NCBI RefSeq assembly: GCF_030063305.1
Contig: NZ_JASISV010000004.1
Location: 245,237-309,236 of the forward strand
Source of the DNA: Salinibacterium sp. G-O1
Lineage (GTDB): Bacteria; Actinomycetota; Actinomycetes; Actinomycetales; Microbacteriaceae
Length of the DNA stretch: 64,000 nt
Direction: 5' to 3'
The position numbers and the translations under genes are program-made. The notes beneath the pieces are model-generated. The model had not been told where the DNA came from. It worked only from the letters and a program-made list of their open reading frames with translations, and did not search any database. Below, piece by piece: positions 38,648-48,153 of the stretch; within the stretch, counting starts at the first letter, position 1, and every line of letters begins with the position of its first letter.

Positions 38648-39693
38648 ATATCTCTGTACCCCGATACATGTTCATCAGCATCGCCGCGTTGTTTTCTGCG
38701 TTCCACATCCTGCTCGCGGTCTTCACGATCGACCAGCCACGGGCCGTGGGCCCGATTTTCGTTGCGATGGCCATCTACGGAATCGCCACCATCATCAGCC
38801 TCCTGCCGTTCGGGCCCGCCCGCATGCCGATTCCGATGGCGGCCTTCAATTTTGCCGTCGTCATCGCGATCACCCTGCTCGTCGCCAACGAGCTGGATTT
38901 TGCTCGCCCCGGCGGCGCCGGCTACTCAAGCTGGTACGTGGCGGCCAGCGGCACACTGCTCACGATCACCTCAACACGCGGAAGGCACACCTTCGCGTGG
39001 CTCGGTATCGGATTCCTCGTGGTGCACACGATCGCGATCGTGGGGGATGTCGGCCCTGCGGGAATCTTCAGCCTCGGAATTGTCGGCAGCGCGTCGTGGG
39101 TGGGCGTGTCGCACCTGCTGAGCGTGGCCATGGCCAAGGCCTCCAAAGACGCACAACGGTTCGCTCTGGCCGAGCGCGAAGCGACGGATTGGCAGGCAGC
39201 CCAGGACGCGCACGTGCATGAGCGTCAATTCCGGCTTGGGCAGACCAGCGCGATGGCCCTGGACATGCTGCAGCAGATCCAGGCGAGCGAGGGGCGGCTC
39301 ACTGAGCTGCAACGCAACGAGTGTCTCTACCTCGAGGGTGCCATCCGCGATGAGATTCGTGGCAGGAAGCTGCTGAATGACGCGGTGCGCGAAGAGGTGA
39401 TGCTGGCTCGCCGGCGTGGGGCTACTGTGACACTGCTCGATGAGGGTGGAATCGACGACCTCTCAGATGACGAGTTCGAGAGAGTGCTCAACAGGCTCGC
39501 ACTGGCGATTCGCGAGAGCAACGCCGACAAGATCATCGCCCGCACGGTTCCCGAGGGATCCGATGTCGCCGTGACGGTGGTCGGCCTGCGAAGCTTTGCG
39601 GACAGTGAGTCCGTGGCCCTCGATCAGGATTCGCTCGAAGACGACGAGGTTGACCTGTGGCTCGAGATCCCACGAGTGCCGGTCACGCCGTAG
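38644..39693 (+). CDS. Membrane protein resembling a histidine kinase without catalytic motifs
   Basis: 349 aa. About six hydrophobic segments fill residues 5-165; a charged helical stretch follows (roughly 168-260), then a small mixed domain (GATVTLLDEGGIDDL to the end). The arrangement mirrors the preceding kinase, but I see no phospho-acceptor His-Asp pair, N box or Gly-rich G boxes. The ATG overlaps the kinase stop by 4 bp. I infer a non-catalytic partner or signal receptor of that kinase. It ends just before a set of strong hairpins. No named family recognised. Confidence 0.75.
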   Translation: MNISVPRYMFISIAALFSAFHILLAVFTIDQPRAVGPIFVAMAIYGIATIISLLPFGPARMPIPMAAFNFAVVIAITLLVANELDFARPGGAGYSSWYVAASGTLLTITSTRGRHTFAWLGIGFLVVHTIAIVGDVGPAGIFSLGIVGSASWVGVSHLLSVAMAKASKDAQRFALAEREATDWQAAQDAHVHERQFRLGQTSAMALDMLQQIQASEGRLTELQRNECLYLEGAIRDEIRGRKLLNDAVREEVMLARRRGATVTLLDEGGIDDLSDDEFERVLNRLALAIRESNADKIIARTVPEGSDVAVTVVGLRSFADSESVALDQDSLEDDEVDLWLEIPRVPVTP

Positions 39694-39730
39694 GCCCGGT
39701 TGCCCCGTAGGCGCTGCCCGGGAAATAGCA

Positions 39731-39771
39731 GAAGGGCCGAAGTGGCTCAGTGAGCACTTCTTCGGCCCTTC
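39731..39771. terminator. Hairpin 1: terminator after the signalling operon
   Basis: GAAGGGCCGAAG at 39731-39742 pairs perfectly with CTTCGGCCCTTC at 39760-39771 (12 bp); the loop can pair further through GCTC/GAGC. It lies 38 bp after the stop. There is no long T-tract. Confidence 0.75.
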
Positions 39772-39780
39772 GCTAAATTC

Positions 39781-39817
39781 CGAGTCAGGGCGATAACCCG
39801 AATATCGCCCTGACTCG
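39781..39817. terminator. Hairpin 2 in tandem
   Basis: Perfect 14-bp stem (39781-39794 with 39804-39817) and 9-nt loop, 9 bp after hairpin 1. It could terminate transcription from either side. Confidence 0.65.
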
Positions 39818-39825
39818 CCCCCATA

Positions 39826-39857
39826 TCATCGGCGCGCTTACCCTAGTCCGCCGATGA
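39826..39857. repeat. Hairpin 3 in tandem
   Basis: TCATCGGCG at 39826-39834 pairs with CGCCGATGA at 39849-39857 (9 bp, 14-nt loop). A fourth weaker one, GGTGTC/GACACC, follows at 39863-39887 and encloses the palindrome TCACAATGTGA. Confidence 0.55.
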
Positions 39858-40151
39858 ATGGTGGTGTCGATCACAATGTGAGACACCTAGCAATAACAAC
39901 TATGCAGTGATCCGATGATGATGAAAAGTCGTCTCTTTGGGGGACGGTCGGGGGACAATGTGCCGGCAGGGGTGAGAATATCCACCGTATTGGCGCGATT
40001 TCACCCGTCGGATGTACGGAAAACCGGGGTACGTGCCCTCGATGGATGCGCTTTCCGGCAGGAATTCGGGCAAAGTTCGGGGGATTTGCACTGGAGAACC
40101 TGCGGATTTCGTTGCCACGAGGCCGCCAATATGCAGCATCCGCAACTCTGA

Positions 40152-40166
40152 CCCCCGTTTAGGGGG
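40152..40166 (-). terminator. Short hairpin after accE
   Basis: CCCCC and GGGGG arms with a 5-nt loop directly after the accE stop on the minus strand. Short stem, no T-tract. Confidence 0.35.
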
Positions 40167-40394
40167 CTATCCGGAGAAATTGCGCCACATGCCGGGCCCG
40201 GGCGAGAGCGGGGTGCGGATGGCCCGCTGACTGCGCTGCCAGCCCGATACGCGCGCTGCCGCATCGACAGCCATATCGTCGGCTAGCTCGTCGAGGGAGC
40301 CCTGGATGACCGCGGTCACCGCCGCCACCTCCTCGGGCGTGATGCCCGGTGACACGATCCGCAGGTCGATCGCGCCGCGTTCCGGCTGGGTCAC
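40167..40394 (-). CDS. accE: Acyl-CoA carboxylase epsilon subunit
   Basis: 75 aa. The block [20 protein letters not shown] is typical of the small epsilon subunit that bridges alpha and beta subunits of actinobacterial acyl-CoA carboxylases and raises activity. The C-terminal part, with Trp and Arg residues near [10 protein letters not shown], also matches the family. GTG start overlapping the beta-subunit stop by 4 bp. Confidence 0.88.
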   Translation of the reverse strand: MTQPERGAIDLRIVSPGITPEEVAAVTAVIQGSLDELADDMAVDAAARVSGWQRSQRAIRTPLSPGPGMWRNFSG

Positions 40395-41995
40395 AGCGGA
40401 ATGTTCCCGTGCTTCTTGGCTGGCATCGACGATCGTTTCGTTCTCAACGCACGCAGCGCCTTGACGACAGCCACTCGGGTCGCCGCCGGCTCGATCACGC
40501 CGTCGAGCTCGCCGCGCTCAGCGGCGAGGAACGGGGATGCCACGTTGTAGGTGTACTCGTTGGCCAGACGTGCGCGTACCGCCGCGACATCCTCTCCTGC
40601 GGCCTCTGCTGCCTTGATCTCGCCGCGGTAGAGGATGTTGACGGCGCCCTGTCCGCCCATGACGGCGATTTCGGCGGTCGGCCAGGCGTAGTTGAGGTCG
40701 GCGCCCATCTGCTTGGAGCCCATCACGATGTACGCGCCGCCGTAGGCCTTGCGGGTGATGACAGTCACCAGCGGCACGGTTGCCTCCGCGTAGGCGTACA
40801 GCAGCTTCGCGCCGCGACGGATGACGCCGGTCCACTCCTGGTCGGTGCCGGGCAGGTAGCCAGGAACGTCGACGAGGGTGAGGATCGGGATGCTGAACGC
40901 GTCGCAGAAGCGCAGGAACCGCGCGGCCTTTTCGCCCGCTTCGATGTTGAGAGTGCCTGCCATCGCCTGCGGCTGGTTGGCGATAACACCCACGGTGCGA
41001 CCCTCGACGCGACCGAAGCCGACGACGATGTTGGGGGCGTACAGCGGCTGCGTCTCGAGGAAATCGCCGTTGTCGACGATGTGCTCGATGATCGTCTTCA
41101 CGTCGTACGGCTGGTTGGGGCTGTCCGGGATGATCGTGTTGAGCTTGCGATCCTCATCCGTGATCTCGAGCTCCACTTCGCTCTCGTAAACGATGGGCTC
41201 GGCCAGGTTGTTGTCCGGAAGGAATCCGAGCAGGGTCCGCGCATAGTCGAGTGCGTCATCCTCGTCGCTTGCAAGGTAGTGCGAGACACCGGAGATCTTG
41301 TTGTGCGTGAGGGCGCCGCCCAGCTCCTCCATGCCCACATCCTCGCCGGTGACGGTCTTGATGACGTCGGGGCCCGTGACGAACATCTGCGAGGTCTTGT
41401 CGACCATGATCACGAAGTCGGTCAGGGCGGGGGAGTACACCGCGCCACCGGCAGCAGGGCCCATGACGATCGAGATCTGCGGGATGACACCCGATGCCTG
41501 GGTGTTGCGGCGGAAGATCTCGCCGTACTTGCCGAGGGCGACGACGCCCTCCTGGATGCGGGCGCCACCGGAGTCGAGCATGCCGATGATGGGAACACCA
41601 GTCTTGATGGCGTGATCCATCACCTTGATGATCTTCTCGCCGGCGACCTCGCCGAGAGAACCACCGAAGATGGTGAAGTCCTGGGAGTACACCGCTACCT
41701 GGCGGCCGTGGATCGTGCCGAGCCCGGTCACCACTGCGTCGCCATATGGCCGCTTCTTCTCCATGCCGAACGCGTGCGTGCGGTGGCGCACAAATTCGTC
41801 GAGCTCGACGAACGACCCGTGGTCGAGAAGCTGCTCGATGCGCTCGCGGGCGGTCTTCTTGCCCTTCGAATGCTGTTTCTCGATGGCGGCTTCACCGCTC
41901 GCGGTGACCGCCTCGTGGTACCTCACCTTGAGGTCAGCGATGCGGCCTGCGGTCGTCGTCAGGTCAGGGATGTGTGGTGCGGCGTCGGAAGTCAC
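40391..41995 (-). CDS. accD: Acyl-CoA carboxylase beta subunit (carboxyltransferase)
   Basis: 534 aa, transferring carboxyl from biotin to acetyl- or propionyl-CoA. [19 protein letters not shown] and [17 protein letters not shown] form the first oxyanion site; [15 protein letters not shown] and [14 protein letters not shown] form the second. These match AccD5/PccB-type actinobacterial subunits; acetyl versus propionyl preference is not decidable by eye. The GTG is preceded by TAAAGT and a 6-nt spacer, with no Shine-Dalgarno. Divergent from birA. Confidence 0.95.
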   Translation of the reverse strand: MTSDAAPHIPDLTTTAGRIADLKVRYHEAVTASGEAAIEKQHSKGKKTARERIEQLLDHGSFVELDEFVRHRTHAFGMEKKRPYGDAVVTGLGTIHGRQVAVYSQDFTIFGGSLGEVAGEKIIKVMDHAIKTGVPIIGMLDSGGARIQEGVVALGKYGEIFRRNTQASGVIPQISIVMGPAAGGAVYSPALTDFVIMVDKTSQMFVTGPDVIKTVTGEDVGMEELGGALTHNKISGVSHYLASDEDDALDYARTLLGFLPDNNLAEPIVYESEVELEITDEDRKLNTIIPDSPNQPYDVKTIIEHIVDNGDFLETQPLYAPNIVVGFGRVEGRTVGVIANQPQAMAGTLNIEAGEKAARFLRFCDAFSIPILTLVDVPGYLPGTDQEWTGVIRRGAKLLYAYAEATVPLVTVITRKAYGGAYIVMGSKQMGADLNYAWPTAEIAVMGGQGAVNILYRGEIKAAEAAGEDVAAVRARLANEYTYNVASPFLAAERGELDGVIEPAATRVAVVKALRALRTKRSSMPAKKHGNIPL

Positions 41996-42001
41996 CTTGT
42001 C

Positions 42002-42007
42002 ACTTTA
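42002..42007 (-). promoter_or_regulatory. Leaderless -10 box for accD
   Basis: Minus-strand TAAAGT, 6-nt spacer (GACAAG), then GTG at 41995. Confidence 0.55.
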
Positions 42008-42059
42008 CCCACCAGCGAGTTGGGCATGTCGTTGGCGGAACCTTACAGAAACGGGGGCC

Positions 42060-42065
42060 TAACCT
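42060..42065 (+). promoter_or_regulatory. Leaderless -10 box for birA
   Basis: TAACCT, 6-nt spacer, then ATG at 42072. It favours this ATG over the in-frame GTG at 42066. Confidence 0.5.
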
Positions 42066-42071
42066 GTGGGG

Positions 42072-42869
42072 ATGCACCTTCCACTGTCGAACGCGCGCGC
42101 TGCGCGGCTCGATGTGCTGCCGCGCACAGGCTCAACCAACGCCGAACTGGTGGCGCTGGCATCCGGTGGAGCCCTTGCTCACTTCTCGGTGCTGGTGACC
42201 ACAGACCAGACCGCGGGGCGCGGTCGACTGGGGCGAACGTGGCTGGCTCCGGCGGGCAAGACGCTGGCGGTTTCGGTCTTTCTCGCCACCGGCGCTGTCT
42301 CGCCGGACCGTCTCGGTTGGCTGCCCCTGATCACCGGTCTTGCCATGACCCGTGCCGTCGACTCCCTGATCGATGACCACGATGTGAGCCTGAAATGGCC
42401 GAATGACGTGCACGTGGACGGTCTCAAGATCTCGGGCATCCTGGCCGAACTGATTCCGGGTGTCGGCGTCGTGATCGGTGCAGGGCTCAACCTCACGACG
42501 ACGGCGAGCGAGCTGCCGACGCCGACATCCACGTCCCTTGCCCTCAATGGATGGGGAGACGGCAGCGCCACCGCGGACGACGCGATGGTGGATGCCGCCC
42601 TCAGTGCGTACCTCGTCGAACTCGACTCGCTCTACTCGGGCCTTGCTGCCGCGGCTTTCGACGCCGACGACAGTGGCCTGCGGTCGCAGGTCGCTGCGGC
42701 ATGCAGCACCATCGGACGCAGTGTCCGGGTCGATCTTCCCGACGGTGACCAGCTCTTCGGGACGGCCACCGCCATCGACGAATCCGGCAGGCTGGTGGTG
42801 TCGGGAACGAGTTTCGATGGTGTGCGGGCGATCGCGGCAGGGGACGTGACGCACCTGAGGTACGCATGA
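42072..42869 (+). CDS. birA: Biotin--[acetyl-CoA-carboxylase] ligase
   Basis: Attaches biotin to the carrier domain of the carboxylase alpha subunit, 265 aa. TGSTNAELVAL, TTDQTAGRGRLGRTW (biotinyl-AMP loop) and KWPNDVHVDGLKISGILAEL are the catalytic blocks, and the C-terminal SH3-like domain ends in GVRAIAAGDVTHLRYA. There is no N-terminal helix-turn-helix, so it is a monofunctional ligase and not a repressor. Divergent from accD; the PH-domain gene overlaps its stop. Confidence 0.93.
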   Translation: MHLPLSNARAARLDVLPRTGSTNAELVALASGGALAHFSVLVTTDQTAGRGRLGRTWLAPAGKTLAVSVFLATGAVSPDRLGWLPLITGLAMTRAVDSLIDDHDVSLKWPNDVHVDGLKISGILAELIPGVGVVIGAGLNLTTTASELPTPTSTSLALNGWGDGSATADDAMVDAALSAYLVELDSLYSGLAAAAFDADDSGLRSQVAAACSTIGRSVRVDLPDGDQLFGTATAIDESGRLVVSGTSFDGVRAIAAGDVTHLRYA

Positions 42870-43345
42870 GCGTGCATCCAGACCGAGAATCGGTGATTGT
42901 GCGGCTACGGCCGCACTCCAGGGCACTGTTCTGGCCGACGGTGCTGCTGGTCGTTGTGGCCGGCGCGGTGGGGTACGTGGCCGGGCTCGCTGCCGAACAA
43001 TGGCAGGTGATCACGGTGTTCGCGGCGGCTGCATTGCTGGTGATCATCGGTTGGTTTTTTCCGTTGTGCCGCTGGCTGTCTCGCCGCTACACGATCACGA
43101 CGAGGCGCATCGTGGTGCGCAGCGGGATCTTTGTGCGGTCCAGGCAGGAGTTGCTGCACAGCCGCGCCCACGACGTCACTCTGCGGCGGGGAGCGCTGCA
43201 GTCGGTGTTCCGCAGCGGCGACGTGATCCTGAACGCTGGCCAGCACAACCCGGTGGTGTTGCGGGATGTGCCGTCAGCCGGTCTCGTGCAGGAGGCTCTT
43301 CACGACCTTATTGAGGGCTCGCAGCCTTCCGGGGCTGAGTGGTAG
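42866..43345 (+). CDS. PH domain-containing membrane protein (bPH2/YdbS-like)
   Basis: 159 aa. Two transmembrane segments near residues 23-45 and 52-68 precede a bacterial PH domain (RYTITTRRIVVRSGIFVRSR, then LQSVFRSGDVILNA). Function unknown; it is a frequent neighbour of birA and purK in actinomycetes. Start overlaps the birA stop by 4 bp. Its last 38 bp overlap the convergent GtrA-family gene. Confidence 0.85.
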   Translation: MSVHPDRESVIVRLRPHSRALFWPTVLLVVVAGAVGYVAGLAAEQWQVITVFAAAALLVIIGWFFPLCRWLSRRYTITTRRIVVRSGIFVRSRQELLHSRAHDVTLRRGALQSVFRSGDVILNAGQHNPVVLRDVPSAGLVQEALHDLIEGSQPSGAEW

Positions 43346-43817
43346 CCGCCTCGGGCTCCAGCGCGGATTCGACCGCCGGTCGCAGCGGGCGCTGCCGGTT
43401 CGGGTGGAAAACCCAGTAACGATAAAAGGTGAAGCGGAAGGCTGTGCCGAGCGCAAGGCCGACGACGTTGCTGGAGATGTTGTCTGCAAGCAACGACGTG
43501 AATCCCAGCACGTAGTGGGAGATCCAGAGGCACGACAGCGCGATCAGCATTCCGCCGATGCTGACGGCAAGAAATTCGAGGCCCTCACGCACCACCGCCG
43601 AACGCTTCGTCGCAGCGAAAGTCCAATACCTGTTGCCGACGTAGTTGGCGGCGATGGCGAGGGTCGTCGAGATGACTTTTGCGAGGAAGGGGCCCTCATG
43701 CAGGACCGACGGCTCCAAAACCGTTGCACGCAGCAGATTGAACACACCGACGTCGATGACGAGCCCAACGAGCCCGACGAGCCCGAAACGCGCGAGCTGC
43801 GTGATGAAGCGGCGCAT
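43308..43817 (-). CDS. GtrA family membrane protein
   Basis: 169 aa with four transmembrane segments. ARFGLVGLVGLVIDVGVFNL and ANYVGNRYWTFA are the two conserved blocks of the GtrA/DPMS family, which flips or supports polyprenyl-phosphate sugars. It resembles the second GtrA protein at 61050 in layout but not closely in sequence. A GAGGA sits near the start. It overlaps the PH-domain gene end by 38 bp, an unusually long convergent overlap. Confidence 0.88.
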   Translation of the reverse strand: MRRFITQLARFGLVGLVGLVIDVGVFNLLRATVLEPSVLHEGPFLAKVISTTLAIAANYVGNRYWTFAATKRSAVVREGLEFLAVSIGGMLIALSCLWISHYVLGFTSLLADNISSNVVGLALGTAFRFTFYRYWVFHPNRQRPLRPAVESALEPEAATTQPRKAASPQ

Positions 43818-43961
43818 GGGTCCTCGTTACGTCAGAATGGATGTACGTGATGTGGTCACGCGTCTAAAAGCGTAGCTACCGCAGATCGCTTCAGGCTGTG
43901 CGTCGGCTTTACGCCAGCCGCCCGCCAAACATTGCACGTCGAATTGATCCAGGAGTTGCGG

Positions 43962-45068
43962 ATGCCCCCCATTGTCGGCGTCATCGGTGGGGGCCAGCTC
44001 GCTCGGATGATGATACCCCCCGCTGTAGAGCTTGGTATCGAGCTACGGGTGTTCGCCGAGACAGCGGGCGAATCCGCGGGAATTGCCGTCACCCAGTTGG
44101 GCGATTACCGAAACGTCGACGACGTACTGCGGTTCGCCGATGGAGTGGATGTCGTCACGTTCGATCACGAGCATGTGCCACAGAACGTGTTGAGGGCCCT
44201 GGTCGCACAGGGTGTCAACGTGAATCCGGGGCCGGATGCGCTGCAGTTCGCCCAGGACAAACTTCTGATGCGACAGCGGCTGTCAGAGCTTGGCCTGCCC
44301 GTGCCCGACTGGGCAGCCGTGGCATCCACGGTCGAACTAGACGCATTTCTGGCTGATCACGGTGGACGTGCCGTTGTGAAGACGGCGACGGGTGGCTACG
44401 ACGGCAAGGGAGTGCGTGTCGTTTCCAGCTCCGCCGAGGTTGCTGACTGGTTCGAGGGCGATGTCTCGCTGTTGGTCGAGGAGCTCGTGGACTTCCGCCG
44501 CGAATTGTCGCAGGTGCTCGCCCGGCGGCCGTCTGGCGAGATCGCCCTGTGGCCCGTCGTCGAGTCGATTCAGGTGGGCGGGGTCTGCGCCGAGGTGATC
44601 GCTCCGGCACCGATGTCTGCTGGCCGGATCTCGGACATGGCTGCGCATATCGCCACCGAGATCGCCGAGCAGCTCGGCGTGACGGGTGTGCTCGCCGTCG
44701 AACTGTTCGAATCGACGGATGACCGGCTGCTGGTCAACGAGCTCGCGATGCGCCCGCACAACAGCGGCCACTGGAGCATCGATGGTTCGGCGACGAGCCA
44801 GTTCGAGCAGCACCTGCGAGCCGTGCTCGACCTGCCGCTCGGCCCCGCCACCATGCGCGAGCCATGGAGCGTCATGGTTAACGTTCTGGGCGGCACCAGC
44901 GAAAATCACTATCCGAGAGCTCTGGCGGATCAACCAGAGGTGAAATATCACTTCTATGGAAAAACACCAAGGCCCGGCAGAAAGGTCGGGCACGTCACCG
45001 CTGGAGGTGCCGATCTGGACACCGCCGTCTACAGCGCGCGTGCCGCAGCGGCGTTCTTTGAGAAATGA
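43962..45068 (+). CDS. purK: 5-(carboxyamino)imidazole ribonucleotide synthase
   Basis: ATP-grasp enzyme of purine synthesis making N5-CAIR from AIR, bicarbonate and ATP; 368 aa. [13 protein letters not shown] is the N-terminal signature, [14 protein letters not shown] the ATP loop, and [18 protein letters not shown] the conserved active-site block. The ATG at 43962 has AGGAG 6 nt upstream; an in-frame upstream codon at 43932 is less likely. purE follows with a 16-bp gap, and the two act in sequence. Confidence 0.96.
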   Translation: MPPIVGVIGGGQLARMMIPPAVELGIELRVFAETAGESAGIAVTQLGDYRNVDDVLRFADGVDVVTFDHEHVPQNVLRALVAQGVNVNPGPDALQFAQDKLLMRQRLSELGLPVPDWAAVASTVELDAFLADHGGRAVVKTATGGYDGKGVRVVSSSAEVADWFEGDVSLLVEELVDFRRELSQVLARRPSGEIALWPVVESIQVGGVCAEVIAPAPMSAGRISDMAAHIATEIAEQLGVTGVLAVELFESTDDRLLVNELAMRPHNSGHWSIDGSATSQFEQHLRAVLDLPLGPATMREPWSVMVNVLGGTSENHYPRALADQPEVKYHFYGKTPRPGRKVGHVTAGGADLDTAVYSARAAAAFFEK

Positions 45069-45072
45069 CACC

Positions 45073-45078
45073 TACCAT
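45073..45078 (+). promoter_or_regulatory. Leaderless -10 box for purE
   Basis: TACCAT, 6-nt spacer, then GTG at 45085, within the 16-bp purK-purE gap. It suggests an internal leaderless transcript for purE-LCP. Confidence 0.5.
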
Positions 45079-45084
45079 TGGTGC

Positions 45085-45594
45085 GTGTCTGAACCAGAAG
45101 TAGAAGCTGCCCTCGTTGCGGTCGTCATGGGCTCCGATTCCGATTGGAGCGTCATGGCAGACGCTGCGGCGGCATTGCGCGAGTTCGGGATCGCCCATGA
45201 GGTGCAGGTCGTTTCTGCGCACCGCACCCCGGAAAAGATGATCGCCTTTGGCAAGGCGGCGTCAGCCAGGGGCATCCGCGTCATCATTGCCGGCGCCGGA
45301 GGGGCAGCACACCTGCCCGGAATGCTTGCGTCAGTCACCACCCTTCCCGTGATCGGTGTGCCGGTGCCCCTCGCAAAACTCGACGGCCTCGACTCGCTGC
45401 TGTCCATCGTGCAGATGCCTGCTGGCATCCCGGTGGCGACCGTCTCTATCGGGGGTGCGCGCAACGCGGGAATCCTCGCCGCACGAATCATTGGCTCAGG
45501 GGACGAAGCGCTTAGCGCGAAGCTCGCGGCATTCGCCAGCAGCCTCGAAGCGATGGTGGAAGAGAAGAACGCCGCCCTGATCAGGTCGCTATGA
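45085..45594 (+). CDS. purE: 5-(carboxyamino)imidazole ribonucleotide mutase
   Basis: Converts N5-CAIR to CAIR, 169 aa, class I Pur[20 protein letters not shown] is the substrate loop, [12 protein letters not shown] has the catalytic His, and [16 protein letters not shown] is the second conserved block. GTG start without Shine-Dalgarno. The LCP gene overlaps its stop by 4 bp, a pairing seen widely in Microbacteriaceae and relatives. Confidence 0.96.
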   Translation: MSEPEVEAALVAVVMGSDSDWSVMADAAAALREFGIAHEVQVVSAHRTPEKMIAFGKAASARGIRVIIAGAGGAAHLPGMLASVTTLPVIGVPVPLAKLDGLDSLLSIVQMPAGIPVATVSIGGARNAGILAARIIGSGDEALSAKLAAFASSLEAMVEEKNAALIRSL

Positions 45595-46961
45595 GCCAGA
45601 CGTCGCTCGCCTCCGCCTACCCCGTCCGATATCCGGACGCGGGCTCACAGCCCGTGATGACCCGGCGCGCGTGGGTGCTCGTGGTGATGAACGTCCTGAT
45701 CCCCGGCTCCGCACAGCTTTTGGCGGGCAATAAGAAGCTCGGGCGTTTCGGTGTGAGCGCGACCTTCGTACTCTGGGCACTCGTCATCGTGGGCGGCCTG
45801 ACTTTCGTGCTTGCGCAGGCAGCCTTCATCTCCGTCGCCACCAACTACTGGGCGCTGTGGGTCGTGCAGGTGTTGTTGGTGTTCTACATCGTGCTGTGGG
45901 TCGTGCTTACCCTCGACACGGTGCGTCTGATTCGCCTCGTGCGGGTCGGGCCGCGTGCCAGAGGGTTCGTTGCGGGGGTCGCCGTGCTGGCTTTGGTCGC
46001 CACCGGCGGAACCGTCGCGTACGGCGCGATGGTCGCCGGCGTCACCCGGTCCACTGTCGACTCCATCTTCTCGGGCGGCCAGATCGAAGATCCCGTCGAT
46101 GGCAGGTACAACATCCTGTTGCTCGGGGGCGACGCCGGTCCCGATCGCGACGGGCTGCGGCCAGACAGCATTTCGGTCGTGAGCATCGAGGCAGCGACCG
46201 GAAAGCCGACGATTTTCGGCCTTCCGAGAAACCTGGAGTACGCGCCGTTCGCGGCCGATTCACCCATGATCGCCGAATACCCCGAGGGTTACGGAGTCAA
46301 CGGCTGCAACGTTGACGTGTGCCTTCTGAACTCGATCTACACAGAAGTGCAGCTCATGAGTTCTGACCTTTACCCCGACGCCGAGGCTGCGGGCAGCAGT
46401 CCGGGAATCGAGGCTATGCGCGACGCAGCCGAGGGGATCCTCGGGATCAAGATCCAGTATTACGCCCTCATTGACATGCAGGGTTTCAGCCAGCTGATCG
46501 ACGCCCTCGGGGGAATCACGATCAACTCACAGGGGCGCTACCCCATCAACGGCGACGTTGACGCGGCCGGCAACCCGATCGACGTAGATGGATGGATTGA
46601 GCCGGGCGTGCAGGTGATGGACGGGTACACAGCCCTCTGGTACGCACGCTCCAGGTACAGCACCAGCGACTACGACCGGATGGCGCGCCAGCGCGAAGTC
46701 CAGGAAGCTGTTCTCGAGCAATTCGAACCGGCAAACGTGCTCACCAAGTTCCAGGGCATAGCCGAGGCGGGCGCCGAGGTCGTCAAGACGGACATCCCTC
46801 AGGGCATGCTGGGATACTTCGTCCAGTTGGCGGGCAAGGCGCGGACACAGGAGATCGCGAGTGTCGAACTCGTGCCACCGAACGTCGATCCCGAGCAGCC
46901 CGACTACGAGTATGTGCGCCAGCTCGCCTCAGAGGCACTGGTGCTGAGCACCGCTCCCTGA
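45591..46961 (+). CDS. LytR-CpsA-Psr (LCP) family glycopolymer transferase
   Basis: 456 aa. Three or four hydrophobic segments lie within residues 22-150; the extracellular LCP domain follows. [20 protein letters not shown] holds the conserved Asp and Arg, [10 protein letters not shown] is the Arg motif, and [20 protein letters not shown] the C-terminal Arg motif. LCP enzymes transfer lipid-linked glycopolymers to peptidoglycan, fitting the glycan cluster that follows. The extra N-terminal spans are more than the single span of most LCP proteins. Confidence 0.92.
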   Translation: MSQTSLASAYPVRYPDAGSQPVMTRRAWVLVVMNVLIPGSAQLLAGNKKLGRFGVSATFVLWALVIVGGLTFVLAQAAFISVATNYWALWVVQVLLVFYIVLWVVLTLDTVRLIRLVRVGPRARGFVAGVAVLALVATGGTVAYGAMVAGVTRSTVDSIFSGGQIEDPVDGRYNILLLGGDAGPDRDGLRPDSISVVSIEAATGKPTIFGLPRNLEYAPFAADSPMIAEYPEGYGVNGCNVDVCLLNSIYTEVQLMSSDLYPDAEAAGSSPGIEAMRDAAEGILGIKIQYYALIDMQGFSQLIDALGGITINSQGRYPINGDVDAAGNPIDVDGWIEPGVQVMDGYTALWYARSRYSTSDYDRMARQREVQEAVLEQFEPANVLTKFQGIAEAGAEVVKTDIPQGMLGYFVQLAGKARTQEIASVELVPPNVDPEQPDYEYVRQLASEALVLSTAP

Positions 46962-46970
46962 CCTGACGAC

Positions 46971-48110
46971 TTAGAGGTCGGCGTGCAGCTGCCAGACTTT
47001 GTCGGCGGAATTTCGCCAGCTGAAGACCTTCGAACGATCCATGCCCGCGTAGCCGAGACGGCTGGCGAGCTGGGAATCGTCGATCACAGAGTCGATCGCG
47101 CCAGCCAGTCGTTCGACGAACGTTGCGTCATCATCGAGGGCCACGACGAGACCAGCGTCAGCGGCGACCTCCATTAGCGCTGGCACATCGGTGTGGATGA
47201 CCGGAGTGCCCAGATGCATCGCCTCGAGTACGGGGAGCCCGAACCCTTCGGCGAGGCTGGGGTAGGCGAACACTGTCGCCCTGTCCATTGCCACAGCGAG
47301 ATCGCTGTTCGAGAGGTAGCCGAGAGTTTTGACACGCTCCGGTGCTACCCCTGCTGCGGCGGCAAGCTCGTCAACATCGACGTCGCCCCAGCCTTTCGGG
47401 CCGGCGATGATGAGGGGGATGTCGGCATCCGAGGTGGAGGCCATCGCCCTGATCAGCCGGTCGAGGCCCTTGCGGGGTTCGAGAGTGCCGACGGCCATGA
47501 CATAACGCTCGGGGAGATCGAGCCGTTCTGCTCGCTCATCACCATCCGCGGGGACCTCGAGCGTTGAGCTGACGGCTCCGCCGATAACGCGGATGCGGTC
47601 GCCGAAGTCGATGATCTCAGAGAGCTGCTCTGCGACAGCGTGAGTGGGGACCACCACGCCGTCGGCATACCGCTCCGCCCGCTTCGCCATGGCCTTGTGC
47701 CAGGCGACACCGTGCGGCGTCAGGGTCTCGGGATGGCTCCACGGAACAGTGTCATGAATGGTGACGACGACCTGATCGCCTCGGTTGAGTCGATCATGGC
47801 GGTGGAGTGGGGCCATCATGCTCGTGGAATGCAGCATCCCTCGCCCGGGCAGTCGCGTAAAGCCGTGTTGCCAGGCGGTGGTGAGTTCTCGCCGCGCGAG
47901 GGCACTCTTGTACAGGCCAGACAGTCCGGGAAGCTTCGCCGCAATCTCGTCGTACGCGCTCTGCGGAGACGATGAGACGATGCCGACGACATCGCAGCCG
48001 GATGGGGCGGTGTTGATGAGTTCCCGGGTTATTTCTTCGGTGTACCGGCCGATTCCGCCTGGTACAGCTGCAACCATCTGATCGATGATCACGCGCAGCG
48101 TCGTAGTCAA
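46971..48110 (-). CDS. GT4 glycosyltransferase (mannosyltransferase-like)
   Basis: 379 aa retaining glycosyltransferase. VAAVPGGIGRYTEEITREL is the acceptor-side loop, VMAVGTLEPRKGLDRLIRAM the donor-side start, and SLAEGFGLPVLEAMHLGTPV the E-x7-E donor motif. The TTG at 48110 has GGGAG 5 nt upstream. Close in layout to the GT4 gene at 51272-52405, so the two probably act on the same glycan. Converges with the LCP gene with a 9-bp gap. Confidence 0.88.
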   Translation of the reverse strand: MTTTLRVIIDQMVAAVPGGIGRYTEEITRELINTAPSGCDVVGIVSSSPQSAYDEIAAKLPGLSGLYKSALARRELTTAWQHGFTRLPGRGMLHSTSMMAPLHRHDRLNRGDQVVVTIHDTVPWSHPETLTPHGVAWHKAMAKRAERYADGVVVPTHAVAEQLSEIIDFGDRIRVIGGAVSSTLEVPADGDERAERLDLPERYVMAVGTLEPRKGLDRLIRAMASTSDADIPLIIAGPKGWGDVDVDELAAAAGVAPERVKTLGYLSNSDLAVAMDRATVFAYPSLAEGFGLPVLEAMHLGTPVIHTDVPALMEVAADAGLVVALDDDATFVERLAGAIDSVIDDSQLASRLGYAGMDRSKVFSWRNSADKVWQLHADL

Positions 48111-48153
48111 TTGCGCTCCCAATAAGTCGGTGAAAGCCTACCAGTGCCGCCGT

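Larger units (their letters stand above)
39694..40166. other. Intergenic region with tandem hairpins, no supported gene
   Basis: 473 bp between the kinase-like membrane protein and the carboxylase epsilon gene. The first 200 bp hold four successive inverted repeats (stems 12, 14, 9 and 6 bp). The rest (39890-40150) has short open frames on both strands with poor start context and no recognisable protein, and a GGGGGA-rich stretch. A small RNA could be encoded here; nothing proves it. Confidence 0.6.

Noticed and set aside
39870-39880. TCACAATGTGA as a CRP-type site
   Set aside because: The half-sites point the wrong way (consensus is TGTGA-N6-TCACA) and the spacing is wrong.
39915-40151. 78-codon frame in the hairpin-rich intergenic region
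   Set aside because: No Shine-Dalgarno, no recognisable fold, and competing frames of similar length exist on the other strand.
40349-42376. 675-codon open frame on the plus strand opposite accE-accD
   Set aside because: It is antisense to clear carboxylase subunits, has the Asp/Val/Arg-rich composition of GC-rich antisense frames and shows no family motif.
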